Shown one piece after another: positions 19,521 through 30,754 of a stretch of DNA of 64,000 nucleotides. A program made the translations under genes and the position numbers. Where the stretch lies: positions 98,476,736 through 98,540,735 of the forward strand of contig OY992537.1 of assembly GCA_963921195.1 (NCBI GenBank). The letters are read 5' to 3'. This stretch comes from Pegoplata infirma (lineage: Eukaryota > Arthropoda > Insecta > Diptera > Anthomyiidae). Positions within the stretch are counted from its first letter, which is position 1. Every line of letters starts with the position of its first letter. The notes under the pieces were generated by a model. The model saw only the letters and a list, made by a program, of their open reading frames with translations. It was not told the origin of the DNA and searched no databases.

Positions 19521-20954
19521 GGTAAAACCGTTACGATAACATAATCGAAAATCAAAAGATTATATTATCTTTTGAGCTAGAAATCTTGATAGCGAAACCA
19601 ATATCATATTTTCGTAGGAAAACGATATTAGGAAAGGTTTATCATAGATCGAAAATACGATAACATTTTCTAAAATTAAAAGATTTTATTATATTTTGAG
19701 CTATTGGGTAGAACTTGTAACACGAGTGCGATAAGTTCAATAGGGCTCCAATAAACGAAGCATGCTTCTTCAATCATCAATTAAATATTATATAAAAAAA
19801 AAAAAATGTCATAAAAAACTCATAGCCGTTGTGTTATTATGATGTGTGAATGTCTCTTCATTTGAACGTTCGTTTTCTTTTTCTGTATGTTTTTACTTTT
19901 TTTTATTTATTTATTGATGAAGTCTCACTGTCTGTCAGACATTATTGAGATCAGACAACCGCAGCAGCAGTAGTAGTCGTAAGTATGCAGTAGTTTGTCG
20001 TCGTTCTTTATGAGCAAACAGAGACATGTGTTTAGTTTGACAAGCCACCATATAAGGTGCCGTTAATACATTTAACTCAATTAAGTCGTAAATATCTGAT
20101 GATCATAAAAAATCGATTTAATTGTTATTAAATCTTGATGATAATTTCAAATACGTCGTTGTTTTTTGTATGGAGTCTTCATAGTTTTAAAGCAACAAAC
20201 AAACAAAAAATTAGAAGAGACAAATTTAAAAGATTTTATGACCGTATGTCTGTTGATTTGTCGATTTTAATTATGGAAAGGTCAAATGTTACAAATAGGA
20301 AATAATTCATTTAAATTCCTTATAGCGAAAATTACCCCAGGACGTACTGAAATATCTTTCTAAGGGCTGAATAATTTAAACTCTTTTACGTTTGGAATCT
20401 GCAAAAGAGTTTGAATTTGAAAAAAACTATTCATCTATGAAATAAAGGAAATGTAAGCATGTGTTTTATCTTCATAATATTCCTGCTCGGAAAGCTCGCG
20501 ACAACGGTATAATTGTCGATGCTCTTCGTTTCCTTTACATTCAAAAAGCTTTTGCAGAAATCATTAACATAGACTTTTGGGCATTAGGTAGTGACCGGTT
20601 ATTACAGCCAACACTGCTAAAAATGTATCTCTCCCTCTGGGCAGTGAAAGGGGTAAATGTCGAGACTATACATTTACCATTATCAGCGACAATGCATTAT
20701 AGTTTTGTAGAAACATTAAAGATCGTTTCCAATCTTGCGGGCTAATGAGCCTAACAGTTACCTAAAAAAATTCCTAGGACCTATAGGTGTGCGACAGTAA
20801 ATTGACAGTTGGAGTTTTAAGGAATATCAATAACAGGAATCATACCAACACTTTTCTGTCAAACTTGTAGTTTCGGCTGTATCACCAGTTAAGAACTCAA
20901 AAAAATAAGAGGTTACAATATTTAGACATTAATAAGGAGAATATATCAGCGTCA
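19521..20954. other. Gene-free stretch with a two-copy local repeat
   Basis: A segment starting CGATAACAT and containing TTTTGAGCTA occurs twice (about 19531-19585 and 19650-19705). The plus frame at 20461-20745 (94 codons) has a fairly mixed composition but no motif I recognise. Without homologues I leave it unassigned; it could be a decayed element or chance. Confidence 0.45.
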
Positions 20955-21128
20955 ATTCTGTTAGGAAGTGGAATTAAATGTTTCCTCTGAAAACTCAAAA
21001 CAAAATATTTCACTTCCAATTAATCATATCGAATTCACTTTTGTTACTAAAATTTATTTCATTCCTTGGAAATATTTCCTTCTACGTTTTCAGAGCAAAC
21101 ATTTAATTCCACTTCTGAACAGAAAAGA
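20955..21128. mobile_element. Short inverted-repeat (MITE-like) element
   Basis: AAGTGGAATTAAATGTTT followed by CTCTGAAAAC near 20965-20995 is repeated in reverse complement near 21087-21120, with one or two differences. The arms can be extended outward to TTCTGTT on both sides. Total length about 170 bp. Neither target-site duplication nor superfamily is clear. Confidence 0.65.
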
Positions 21129-21179
21129 GTATGTGAAATACCTGTAGATTTTTTTTTTCAATTCATCTTGTGATGAATT

Positions 21180-22340
21180 ACTTGTGTTCGATTAATTCCG
21201 ACGTAATGTTGCACCAGATCCAACACGATTCTTTTACAAATACCGAAAAAATCATTATTCAAAAGTCCAGTTTTCAGATCCCGAAGTGTGTGGTTTATTC
21301 GCTTGAACTCACTTAGAGATTGTCAGAAGGTCCTGATTGAATGTGTCATTCATATATTGCCGCATGCATTCAATCTCAAGAAGGGCTGGCCTATGATCAA
21401 AGGAAATTGAATAACTAACAAGGAAGGTCTCCTTGGTGTCACCCGCCGATCTTTATGGAATTGGTTTTATTTTGTAGAGCAGGTATTTTTTTTTTAGCGG
21501 CCCAAATTCATATTTAGGGGGTGAAAATAAGGGGGAAAGAAACGGAAATTTTTCAGTTTTTTGCGTTTATCTCCAATATTTTACAAAACAACCTATTCAT
21601 GTTACATACCAAATGAAAGGTCTTTTGAAAACCTATCTTCGTGTGCAAAGAACGTGTCCAAACATACACAACTTTCCGTCATATTGAATAAAATACCACA
21701 ATTTTAGGACATTTTTGTTAATAAGTCGAAAATTATTAACTTCTTTGGCCCGTTGTTAGCACCACGAGATTGGTATTTTTAATACTTTTAATCTGATATG
21801 ACATATGCCTATATTAATTTTGTATAAATAGGCGTAAATCGTAAAAATCTGAAAAAAGTCAATTTCGCCCCTTACAAATCGAATCCCCCTAAAAATTAGT
21901 TTGGGCCGGTTAAAAATATGTTTCGAATTAATTTTCGTTCTTAACAACATATCCAAATTTCATGAAGATCGGAGGGTGAAATCAGGGAGACTTCCCCTGT
22001 AAGTCTGACCCAAAAGGTCCTAAATAAAGATAAGGAATAGAGTGGGGAAAGAACAGAGCCTTGCGGTAAGCCTGCGTTTTACTGAAATTAATTAGATTAG
22101 ATCCGATCTATAACAAGAATGATATCTGAGAAAACTCGATAAAAATTGAGAGAGTTCTTAACCGACACTAAAAGCATTAAGCTTCACCAAAACTGTTAAT
22201 GCACCGACTTCAACGTTCCTATAGAAATGCCATCAGGTCTCCCGTAGAACGATTTTTAAGGGAACCATGCTGCCGAGCATGAAGTTAGTTAGAGTCCAAA
22301 TAATTTGCAATATGGTAGTTAACCATGCTCTACAACCGGT
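21180..22340 (-). pseudogene. Jockey-like LINE RT (type J), degenerate, with an internal foreign segment
   Basis: Minus-strand reading shows KNRSTGDLMAFL (near 22225-22260), a decayed motif-A region, AGLPQGSVLSPL (motif B, near 22045-22085), then after a gap DHRPALLEIECMRQYMNDTF and LLTISK (21310-21410). The interval from about 21480 to 22000 does not read as RT. It contains GGGGGTGAAAATAAGGGGG-like sequence and is probably a separate insertion. Same family as the split copy at 7300-11370. Dead by many stops. Confidence 0.75.
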
Positions 22341-22547
22341 GACATGACATAATTCCTACGGAACCAATTCCTATTTCCGTTATGGGATTATGACTAAAAT
22401 TACCGAAAAAATTTGGGAATAATAACAATAAAAATGGACATAATTCCCAGATTTATGGGAAAAGATTTATTTCATTTTTTTCTCCGACGTTTCGTAGGAG
22501 CTCTTTTATTTTGGACTGCACATAAAATGTTTTAAAATCAATCCTGG

Positions 22548-22648
22548 ATCAATAAAAAAAATACTTAATGGGGTCCCTGACCAATATTTCGATGCGTTAC
22601 ACACGGAATGGCAAAGTGAGTTAGAGGGTATAATAAAAGAGATGGGTT
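22548..22648 (+). mobile_element. mini-me/DINE-like element, 3' core fragment
   Basis: Conserved core TGGGGTCCCTGACCAATATT, then TTTCGATGCGTTACACACGG, then GGCAAAGTGAG and AGGGTATAATAAAA. Matches the cores at 29395-29460 (minus), 32040-32127 and 63685-63770. Confidence 0.75.
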
Positions 22649-22654
22649 ATTTTT

Positions 22655-23660
22655 TTTTTTGCGTCCAACCTGGAACACCGATCGAAAGACTTACGTTTTT
22701 TAAGACTATTGATTTAATTTTCTTTTAATTTTTCTTTTTTACATGAATTTTGAGCTTTCCTTAGTTTATAGAAATTTAAAATTTTTGGCGCCCAACCTGG
22801 GGCCGCACTCAATATTTGATTTTTCGAGATATTGAGAAATATTTTTCTATTTATAAATGATTTCACCAAATGGCTCGTCTGCAAAGCATTGCTTTGAATT
22901 AATTAAAAAATATATTTTTTTCAATATTGGTAATTTAGAAATTTATCGAAGCTTTATCTTATTATTGATTAAATTTTCTTTTATTCAAATCTTTTTTATA
23001 GGAATTTTGAGTTTTCCTAAGTTTATAGAAATTTCATATATTTAAATTTGTTTAGGGCCCTGCCTGGGGCATCACTCAAAATTTGCATTTCGAGATCTTG
23101 AGAAATATTTTTCTGTTTATAATTGATTTCACCAATCGCTTGTCAGAAAACATTGCTCTGAATTAATTATTTTTTTTCAATTTTGTTAATTTCGAAATTT
23201 ATTGAAGCTTTATCTTATTATTGATTAAATTTTCTTTTATTTAAATCTTTTTTACAGGATTTTTGAGCTTTCCAAAATTTATAGAAATTATATGTATTTA
23301 AATTTTTTGGCGCCCAACCTGAGGCCCTACTCAATACTTGCTTTTTCGAGATCTTAAGAAATGTTTTTCTATTTATAATTGATTTCAGAAAAACGGCCGT
23401 CTGCAAAGCATTGCTCAGAGTTAATTAACGAAGTATTTTTTTTTTTCAATTTTGTTAATTTCTAAATTTAACGAAGTTTCATCTTTTTAATTTTTTTTTA
23501 CGCCCAACCTGGGCTGTCATTGAAAGACTTGCACTTTTATAGATTAAGAATTTTATATGTTTTTTAAAGGTGTTTTTTTTAATTTATGGAAGTTTCATCA
23601 CCTTATTTTTTTTTTGGCGCCCAACCTGGGGCGACTCTCGAAAGACTTGTGTTTTTGAGT
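22655..23660 (+). repeat. Irregular tandem array carrying a tRNA-Lys-like primer-binding motif
   Basis: TGGCGCCCAACCTGGGGC occurs exactly at 22786-22803 and 23615-23632, with one change at 23308-23325. Weaker forms lie near 22660, 23053 and 23499. Between them, blocks with TTTTCGAGAT.TTGAGAAAT, ATTGATTTCACCAA and GCAAAGCATTGCT repeat with spacing of about 255-267 bp in the middle of the array. The motif differs at one position from the complement of the 3' end of fly tRNA-Lys(CUU), TGGCGCCCAACGTGGGGC, used by some LTR retrotransposons to prime minus-strand synthesis. Probably the decayed, tandemly copied leader region of such an element; no gag or pol was found. Confidence 0.7.
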
Positions 23661-24348
23661 TTTTAAGGAATATATATAGCACCGAAACAATCTTGACGTA
23701 ACTTTTGAGAGAAATCCAGTCTCGAAACTATCAGGACATTGTAAAGAATTCAGTTAAGGAGAATATAATATTTTTTTTTTTTCAATTTCCTTAAAAAACA
23801 ACAAAACTTCGCTTGCAAATCGCAAACTTAAAAATTAAATATCTCTTGATATTGACTTGATCTGGCAAAATGGAGTATGACACTGTGTTTTATGACCCAA
23901 AAATAAGTTTACGTGTTTCGGTGTTTTAGTGTATCAATTTCACATTAGATAGCAAAAACCGCGTAGAAAGTTCCAAACAAACTTCACCTTACTTTTGAGT
24001 GAAATCCAGTCTCTATATTATCAGGACATGGAGTGGAATTTATTATGTCCTTTTATTTATTTTATCCCTATAACTATCCGAATTTTATCTGCTCAAAGCT
24101 TATAGTGTAAACCTGATATTCCAATACAGAGAAATTGCGGTTAAAATCCGAATTCCAACAAGTAGATCCAGAAATATTTGCAAACCAGTTCAAAATTCCG
24201 AAAAAAACTCACAGATTTATTGTACACAAAATTTTTTTCTCTTACTATTTTTCCCCCTTTTTAACGATTTTACATTTTTTTATTCTTAACACTTTTTTAT
24301 ACACTTAACTTGATCTCTAGATAGCGGACTTATTTTAATTAACAACTT
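23661..24348. other. Intron-like DNA downstream of the Snoo exon
   Basis: Contains two copies of a block with GAAATCCAGTCTC and TATCAGGACAT (about 23708-23740 and 23999-24030). Positions 23830-23945 resemble one arm of the foldback element at 43338-44265. On the minus strand this is the start of the intron following the Snoo exon. Confidence 0.5.
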
Positions 24349-24357
24349 TCAATGCAA

Positions 24358-24363
24358 CCTTAC
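24358..24363 (-). promoter_or_regulatory. 5' splice site of the Snoo exon
   Basis: Minus strand reads AAAG then GTAAGG, a strong donor. The preceding codon AAG is complete, so the intron is phase 0. The coiled-coil heptads (LDELKEVEMKEQLKAQQEI) are clearly interrupted here, which supports splicing rather than a real C-terminus four codons later. Confidence 0.85.
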
Positions 24364-25677
24364 CTTTCTTTTTAAATAATTTATCTCCTGTTGCGCCTTC
24401 AGCTGTTCCTTCATTTCCACCTCCTTCAACTCATCCAATATTTTTTGATATTTTTCACGATTCTCCACATCCAAGGCAACATGTAGATAATCATGCCAAT
24501 TCCTCGAATCAAAACCCCAATGACAAGTACGATTTTCCACTTTACGATGCACATGACCAACAAATTTCTGTGGCGAAAACCATCCCTTACATTCCAAGCA
24601 CATAATGCAAGTTGGCTTCTGATACGAATACATATCCGGGGTACATATACCCTCACACTTGCCAAAGCAACGATGATAAACCTTAAATGAAATAGCTCCT
24701 TTGGGTATATCCTCCACATTAATGTAACTATTGCGATCGGAACGATGCAAAAGTATAGCACATAGACGTTCGGCATCGGTGCGTGTTATCAAACCGGATG
24801 ATTTAACGTCCGAAGGTAAAATTTTAGCGGCCTTAAATTCCATTAACTGATCAGGAGTACACTGGGAACAAAATACGCCCAAATCATCAAAACTACGATT
24901 GATTTGTTCTAAAGAGAACTCAGCCAAGACATTATTTAAAAATTGTGGCAAACAAAGACGCATTTCACCGCCCAATGAAAAACAACCTATAGTTTTACCC
25001 TCTAAACGTGTTTCATACAGTTCTCCGGAACCCGAATCGGCCGAAGAGAGTATAGGTTGTGATACCTCGGGTGGAGGAGGTGGCATTATTTTAATAGAGG
25101 GTGGTACGACAACGGGACCTTGTATGGAGGAAGGTAACGATGGTAACTCTAAAGGGAGATCATGTGGTGGTGGTGCAGGTTCTGGCGAAGTCATTATTTC
25201 TTTTTTTATAAGAGGCAAGGCAGGATTAATGTTAATTGTTGATGACAACGACGATGATGATAATGAAGTTGGTAAAATTGTTGTTTGTTGTTGATGGTGT
25301 TGTTGTTGTGTTGGTGGTGGCGGCGGTTGCAGTGTTGGCATATTATTATGTATTGCATTTGTGTTAAGAGGGCAGTGAGCCGTTTTAATAACATCACAAG
25401 AACTATTACGCATTGTAACCAATCCATGATGCATTTCCTGTACCAATGATCCGGATGAGCCATTATTAAGGCTTACATCTAACGGACAGGAAAAATTTGT
25501 ATTTGTTTGTGCTTGTAAGTTGCCCGTTAAGGTTACCGCTACAGCTGATGAAGACGACGACGACGACGATAAGGAATTGGAATTTAAAGAGTGACCAGGA
25601 CCTTGTAAACTTTTGGGAGCACTTGTTTGATATTTTTTCAACACTGTGTGTATATTGGGCGTAACGTATTCGGTCAT
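24364..25677 (-). CDS. Snoo: Snoo (Ski/Sno family Smad co-regulator), first coding exon, partial gene
   Basis: Encodes 438 residues of the fly Ski/SnoN homologue, a nuclear co-regulator that binds Smads and tunes TGF-beta/activin versus BMP signalling. Residues 5-30 (TPNIHTVLKKYQTSAPKSLQ...) resemble the R-Smad-binding N-terminus of Ski. 31-210 is low complexity: Ser run 37-44, Pro 118-122, Gln/His 124-131, Pro-rich 163-203. About 213-312 is the Dachshund-homology domain (GCFSLGGEMRLCLPQFL, CSQC at 270-273, LITRTDAERLC). About 326-402 is the SAND-like Smad4-binding domain with zinc-type Cys/His (C337, C341, C357, C360, H375, H377, C385). 405-438 begins the coiled coil. The ATG is fixed by an in-frame TAA three codons upstream. 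The exon ends AAAG|GTAAGG, phase 0, at 24364; reading on gives a false stop after VRLH. Later exons were not seen. Confidence 0.93.
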
Positions 25678-28600
25678 GTTGAGTTAAGCGCCACCACAAA
25701 AAATAAGGGAAGTATATTTTTTTATAATAATAAAACTTCCGTTATTATCGAGAAAAACCAATTAAATAAATGATTATTTTAAGACTTTGCACTCTTTATT
25801 TTTAATCAATTTCAAAAAGATTTAGCTTTTTGTTTAACTGTTTAGTTAAGTCAATTTCTTAAGAAATTGTATAATTTTATTTATAGATAACATTTTTTTG
25901 GGGTTTTTAAATAATTTTATTTAGGAAATTTTATTTAATTTGTTTAAATTTTATAAATTTTTATAAACTTTTTTTGGATTTTATTTAAAATTTTCTTTGA
26001 TATTTTTATTTACACATTTTTCATTAAATTTTTCGATTATTTTTTTGTAATAATTTGGCACGTTTAATAAAAATATTTTTTTTTTTGTAAATTTTTCACA
26101 CTTTGATTTGCATTTATGCCGTCGGCATTTTTTTTTCTTTACTTATTTCTTGCACCTTATATTTTGTTTTAAGAATATTTTTTTTGAATTTTTCTTATTA
26201 ATTTTTGCTTACATTTTTAGATTTTCAGCACCAAAATACAACAAATTTTACGTACTTTTTCTTTTTTTTCTTTCTTCTTAAATTTGTGACAATTTTGTTT
26301 GTTATTTTCTTGAATTCAGGCTCTTTTTTTAAATTTTTTGCTTAAAAAAAAAAAAATTTTTTTTTTTTTTTTTTTTCGTTTTTTTTTTTTTTTTTTTTTT
26401 TTATTCACACAAATTTAACTCTTTTTTTTTGTTAATATTGATTGTGTTATTCACGCAATTTTTTTAAAGGAAAAATACTTTTTTTTCCAAGATAAGATAA
26501 TCACTTTTTATTCACATTCTTTTTAATGGCGAAAAAAAAGCCGACGGTTTAGTTGAAAAAAGCTTTTTTCGTACTAAAAGGTTTTTTTTTTGCATTTATT
26601 GGTTTGTTTATTTTTGTTATTGAAATGGAATTAGTGATGAGAGACAATGAAGAAGAAGAAATGTCAAAACAAAATTCCAATTAGGTTTTTTTTGTTGTTG
26701 TTTTTGTTTATATTTATTATAATTTTGGTGTTCGTGTGTCAGCGTTTTTTGAAGTATTAGATGATGAGTTTTTTTTTTGTCTAAAGATGCAGATACTAAT
26801 GCTTCTTCTTTTTGGTGTTTGACATGAACATCATTGTTATTGTTTTGTTTTTTTAAATAACGGTGTGTGTTTTAGGTTAAACGAGAGAGACCAGCCAACA
26901 AACACACTGTAAATTTTAAGTGGAGATATTTTATAGAGAGCGCAAACATTGCACAGATATCAAAAAGAGAGTTATTTTTATTTATTTTATTTGTGTAGTA
27001 GTTATTGTTGTATTGTGGCGCGTGTTTTGCTCCCCCTGTTTGGCGTTTTAATAATTTATATTATGTACATTACATATTTATCTATTTATTACTCGTGTTG
27101 TTGTATATTGTTGTAAAAAAAAATCCACTAAACATTTGATTAGGTGTAGACATAAAACGAGACGTTAGTTAGCAGAAACCGCGTAGAATTTAGAAGAAAA
27201 ACAGAAACACCCAAACAAACTTCACGTTTTTTTTTTTTTTAACACAAAACGTGTAAATGTCTGGCGATTTTTTTTGTTGTTTTACTCATGCGTTTAGTAA
27301 CTCATCTTCTGTGAGTTTTTTTTTTTTAGAGATCGTAATAAAACGCGACGTAAAAACTTAAACACAAAAAAAAAACAATAAATCCCAACGCAAAGAATTG
27401 TTCTTCTTTAAAAAATCTTTCTTTCTAAATTTAAATCTTTACAAAAACATCTAAAAAAAACAGAAAATCTTTAAATATTTTTCTTCCTCCAATTTGTTGT
27501 TAGAGTATTATGCATTTTGTTTTTCTTTTTGTAGCCTGTGTCGCCTATTTTGTTTTATTTTATTTGTTATTTGCACAAATTCTTAAAAAAAGCATTTAAT
27601 TTCAAACACATTTTATATATATATATTTGGTGTTGTTGTTGTTAAGCAAATTTTTTCTTCTTTTTTTTATTATTTTTTTAAATTTTTATTTTGCATTTTT
27701 TTTGCAATTTTTTCCTCTTCTTATCATTTTTATTTTCTCTTGCTTTACACTTTAAAAATACTCAAGATTTTTTTCTTTTTGTTACGCTTTTTCATTACTT
27801 TTTTTATATTTTTTTCTTGTATAAATTTTGCAAAATATTTAAAATTTTTTATAATTTTCTTCATTCACTTTTATATTTCACTTTTTCCTTTTATTTTATT
27901 TAATTTGCAAAACGTCAAAAATGCTTAATTTTCATCATTTTATTATTGTCGTTTTATTATATTTTCATTATTTTTCATTATTCTTGTATTATTTTTATCG
28001 TCAAGCTTCTTTTTATTCATACACTCTTCAACACTTCTCATGTACAATACATTTTATAAAAAAAAAAAACTATATAATATTTTTTCAGATACACACGCGC
28101 TGCGCTTCCGCACGTTGCTTTTTTGTCGACGGCATACGTTCGATTAAATTATTGCGAATGTTAAATTTTGCCACTTGCTCAATTTTTTTTATTTCTTCGA
28201 AAGATTTATGTTACTCTCTCTCACACCCTCTTTTCTTGATTTGGCCACAAAAAAAAGCTCGTTTCTCTTGTGTGAAAATGGTGGAAACTGTCAAACACAC
28301 ACAAAAAACATCAAAACAATAGCAACGAAATGTCATCAAAGCATAATGTGAAAAAAGCTTTGTATATAAGTATTGCCATACAGATGTTTTATTTACAGTT
28401 ACTTATGCAACACTGGGTCTTAAGCTTTTTTTTTAAAGTTGCCAACTTAACGTAATTAATTAGTTTGTAGGATAAAATTAATTTATGTGGAGTTCATAAG
28501 TACTTACGACCTTAAACAAGTTGTTTAACAAAACACCAGTAACAGAATAAAAACGCAACGGAAACAGAACAAAGACTTTTTTAAACATGTTGCTCTTGAA

Positions 28601-28767
28601 CACTCAGAAACAGCAAGTGTGAACCCCGCTTTAGATTGATTTAAAAATTAATATGTAACGCATTACCAGGTAATGTATATCCCTTATTTGTAGCATTATT
28701 TTAGGATGTCTAACCAAAAATGAAAAATAATTTTTTGCTAATAACTTATTACGTAATGCATGATTAA
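25678..28767. other. Upstream flank of the Snoo coding exon: very AT-rich, no second gene
   Basis: Holds the presumptive 5' UTR or upstream intron of Snoo on the minus strand. It includes a near-continuous T-tract at about 26345-26402 and a (TA)n run at about 27613-27625. A block AGCAGAAACCGCGTAGAA at 27171-27188 is nearly repeated at 23951-23968, on the other side of the exon, both followed shortly by AAACAAACTTCAC. All open frames here are translations of T-rich DNA. I cannot place the transcription start or an upstream splice acceptor. Confidence 0.5.
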
Positions 28768-29373
28768 ATTAAAATGCATTATAATACATATCCCAGCAGA
28801 AATTTTGCTGAACTGGCAGCAGCTTTTGGAAAGGAAACTCGAGTCAAGGAGCGCATCCAAACCTGCTGAATTCATGCATGATTCTCTAAGGCGATGTCAC
28901 ACTTTAGAGCGCTAGTTGGATACACCGAAAAAGCGCTCTTAAGATGCTCTGAATTCACATCTCTTTAGAGCGTTGAAAAAATCGCTATAAAGATGCAGTG
29001 AATTCATGTATCTTTTTAGAGCTGAATTAAGCAGAATAAAGATGAAGCACATTTGACTATTTCTGAAATACAAATTACAAAATCTGAAATACAATTGACT
29101 ATTTCTGAATAGAATTGGAAAATCTTAAATACAATTGACTAATTCTGAAAATCATTTGACTCCCTGCAAGCATTTGGAAGAAATATCGCCTAAGAGATCC
29201 AATTACATTTAAAAAATTTCCAATTATATTTCGAAAATTTCAAATTATATTTCAGAAACTTCAATTTATATTTCAGATATTACCATTTATAACCAAAAAA
29301 TTTTTAATTGCATTTCAATCTAATTGGACATTTTTAAATATAATTGGAGATTCTAAAATATGATTGGACATTT

Positions 29374-30300
29374 GTATACCATCCAACTACAGTATGGGGG
29401 TATACTCACTTTGTCATTCCGTGTGTAACGCATCGAAATATCGGTCGGGGACCCCATAATGTATATATATTATTGATTAGTGATCGATTCTAAGACATTC
29501 TTCTAGCGATGTCCGTCCGCCTGTCTGTAAATGGCACGATGTAGTCCAAAATAAAAGAGCTAGACCCCTCAAGTTTGGCATGAATATGTCTTATGGTCCT
29601 AGGCAGGTTAAGTTTGGAAATAGGCCAAATCGGACTAGGGGGAATAAAGTTCCTCCTTGAAGAGTTTAACCAACCTCTTAAAAATGGCAATTTTTTTGAC
29701 GTTTTTCTGTATTTTTGTGAAACAAATCAAACATTTTTATGTACGCAGAAGTTCATAGTCCTGTGCTTGGACCCAGGGGATAAAAAATTATGTTTGTTTG
29801 CCCTCCCTTCTTTTAAGGGCGTGGATAAAAAAATTGTTTAAATAATTAACCAGCTAAATTTTCTGTTCCAAATAATCGGTTCCAGAACGCATCAAATTAC
29901 ACTGCAACCGGTTCTACTTAACATTCCAGAATCAATGATTTTTTATTGAAATTGTCCCAATAGCAATCGTTTTTTTTGAGCAAGTAGTTATTTTGAAAAA
30001 TAATTTTGCATAGAAAATTTTGTTGTGTTTACCGTAGAATATATTCAAGAATCTATTGAACCAGGAATTTGTTCCAAAAATTTTTCCTGGGTATAAAGCT
30101 ATTATAATTCAGTGCACAAAGCAGACAAAAATGAACTTGTAAACATATACCGCGAGGGCCAAGGAGTCCCCCAGCTCACCGACCCCTCCCTCCACCTTGC
30201 CCCCTCCCTAAAAAACGCCCCTGTACTATTTTTTTTTTATTTTTTTACATGTTGGAGGGTATAAAAGATTCGGCACAGCCGAATTTAACACTCTCACTTG
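29374..30300 (-). mobile_element. mini-me/DINE-like (Helentron-type) non-autonomous element, near full length
   Basis: Minus orientation: terminal hairpin ATTCGGCACAGCCGAAT at 30268-30284, set in from the end at CACTTG (30295-30300). At the other end is the conserved core with GTCCGTCCGCCTGTCTG (29513-29529), a (TA)n stretch and GATATTTCGATGCGTTACAC in complement at about 29419-29440, ending in a GGTATAC-like terminus at 29374. Other copies in the window: 31501-32127, 63400-63770 and fragments. A smaller TIR element is inserted at 29856-30096. Confidence 0.75.
29856..30096 (-). mobile_element. About 240-bp TIR element (copy 1), nested in the mini-me/DINE-like element
   Basis: Begins AGCTAAATTTTCTGTTCC, contains AATAATCGGTTCCAGAACGC and CAACCGGTTCTACTTAACAT, and ends TTCCTGGG. 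The reverse complement of almost the whole segment recurs at 55698-55942 inside an unrelated element, which proves that it moves. Confidence 0.8.
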
Positions 30301-30754
30301 TTTGTAATATAATTTGAATTTTCTGAAGCTAAAGAAGATGGTGTACTAATTTTTTTTTTTTTTTTCATTTAAAATGTGTTAAAGGTTATATGATTGAAGC
30401 ACTCTTTGCAGCGCTGATTAATGCGCAATAATAATGCAGTGAAATCATGTGTCTTTGTCCAAAACTCATGGTTTTTTATTCAAAAAGTGTTAAATATATT
30501 TAAAAGGAAAGCATGTTTGAAATTTTATCAAAATATAATTTTATATTTTAAGTTTTATATAAAAATCTTAACAAAAATTTTAAAGTTTTTCCCCTTACTT
30601 TTACTGCATCCTCAAGAGCGCTCTTTGGATGCGCTACGGTATGCTATAAAAAGATGCTGTGTCGCCAAAATCTCTATTTATTTTTGCTGGGATAATGCAT
30701 TTTAATAACATAAAAAATAAATATATTATACAAAAATGCATAAGTTTAAACTAC

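Larger units (their letters stand above)
28769..30705. mobile_element. TIR element containing a nested mini-me/DINE-like element
   Basis: Left end TTAAAATGCATTAT (28769-28782) and right end ATAATGCATTTTAA (30692-30705) are perfect reverse complements. ATCCCAGCA follows inside on the left (after a 7-bp extra) and TGCTGGGAT on the right. Internal GAGCGC/GCGCTC boxes recur near both ends (28840-28990 and 30605-30650). Between about 29040 and 29370 lies an irregular array of a unit of about 30 bp with AAATACAATTGAC. No transposase frame. Confidence 0.65.

Noticed and set aside
20461..20745. 94-codon frame of mixed composition
   Set aside because: No recognised motif, no intron signals I could defend, and it is surrounded by repeat debris; left unassigned rather than called a gene.
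24426..24776. 116-codon minus frame overlapping Snoo
   Set aside because: Alternative-frame shadow; the Snoo frame carries the conserved DHD and SAND-like residues.
24899..25294. 131-codon plus-strand frame rich in Gly, opposite Snoo
   Set aside because: Antisense shadow of the proline- and serine-rich Snoo coding sequence.
27691..28322. Hydrophobic open frames (F/L/Y-rich) resembling membrane proteins
   Set aside because: They are translations of T-rich DNA; composition alone explains the phenylalanine and leucine content.
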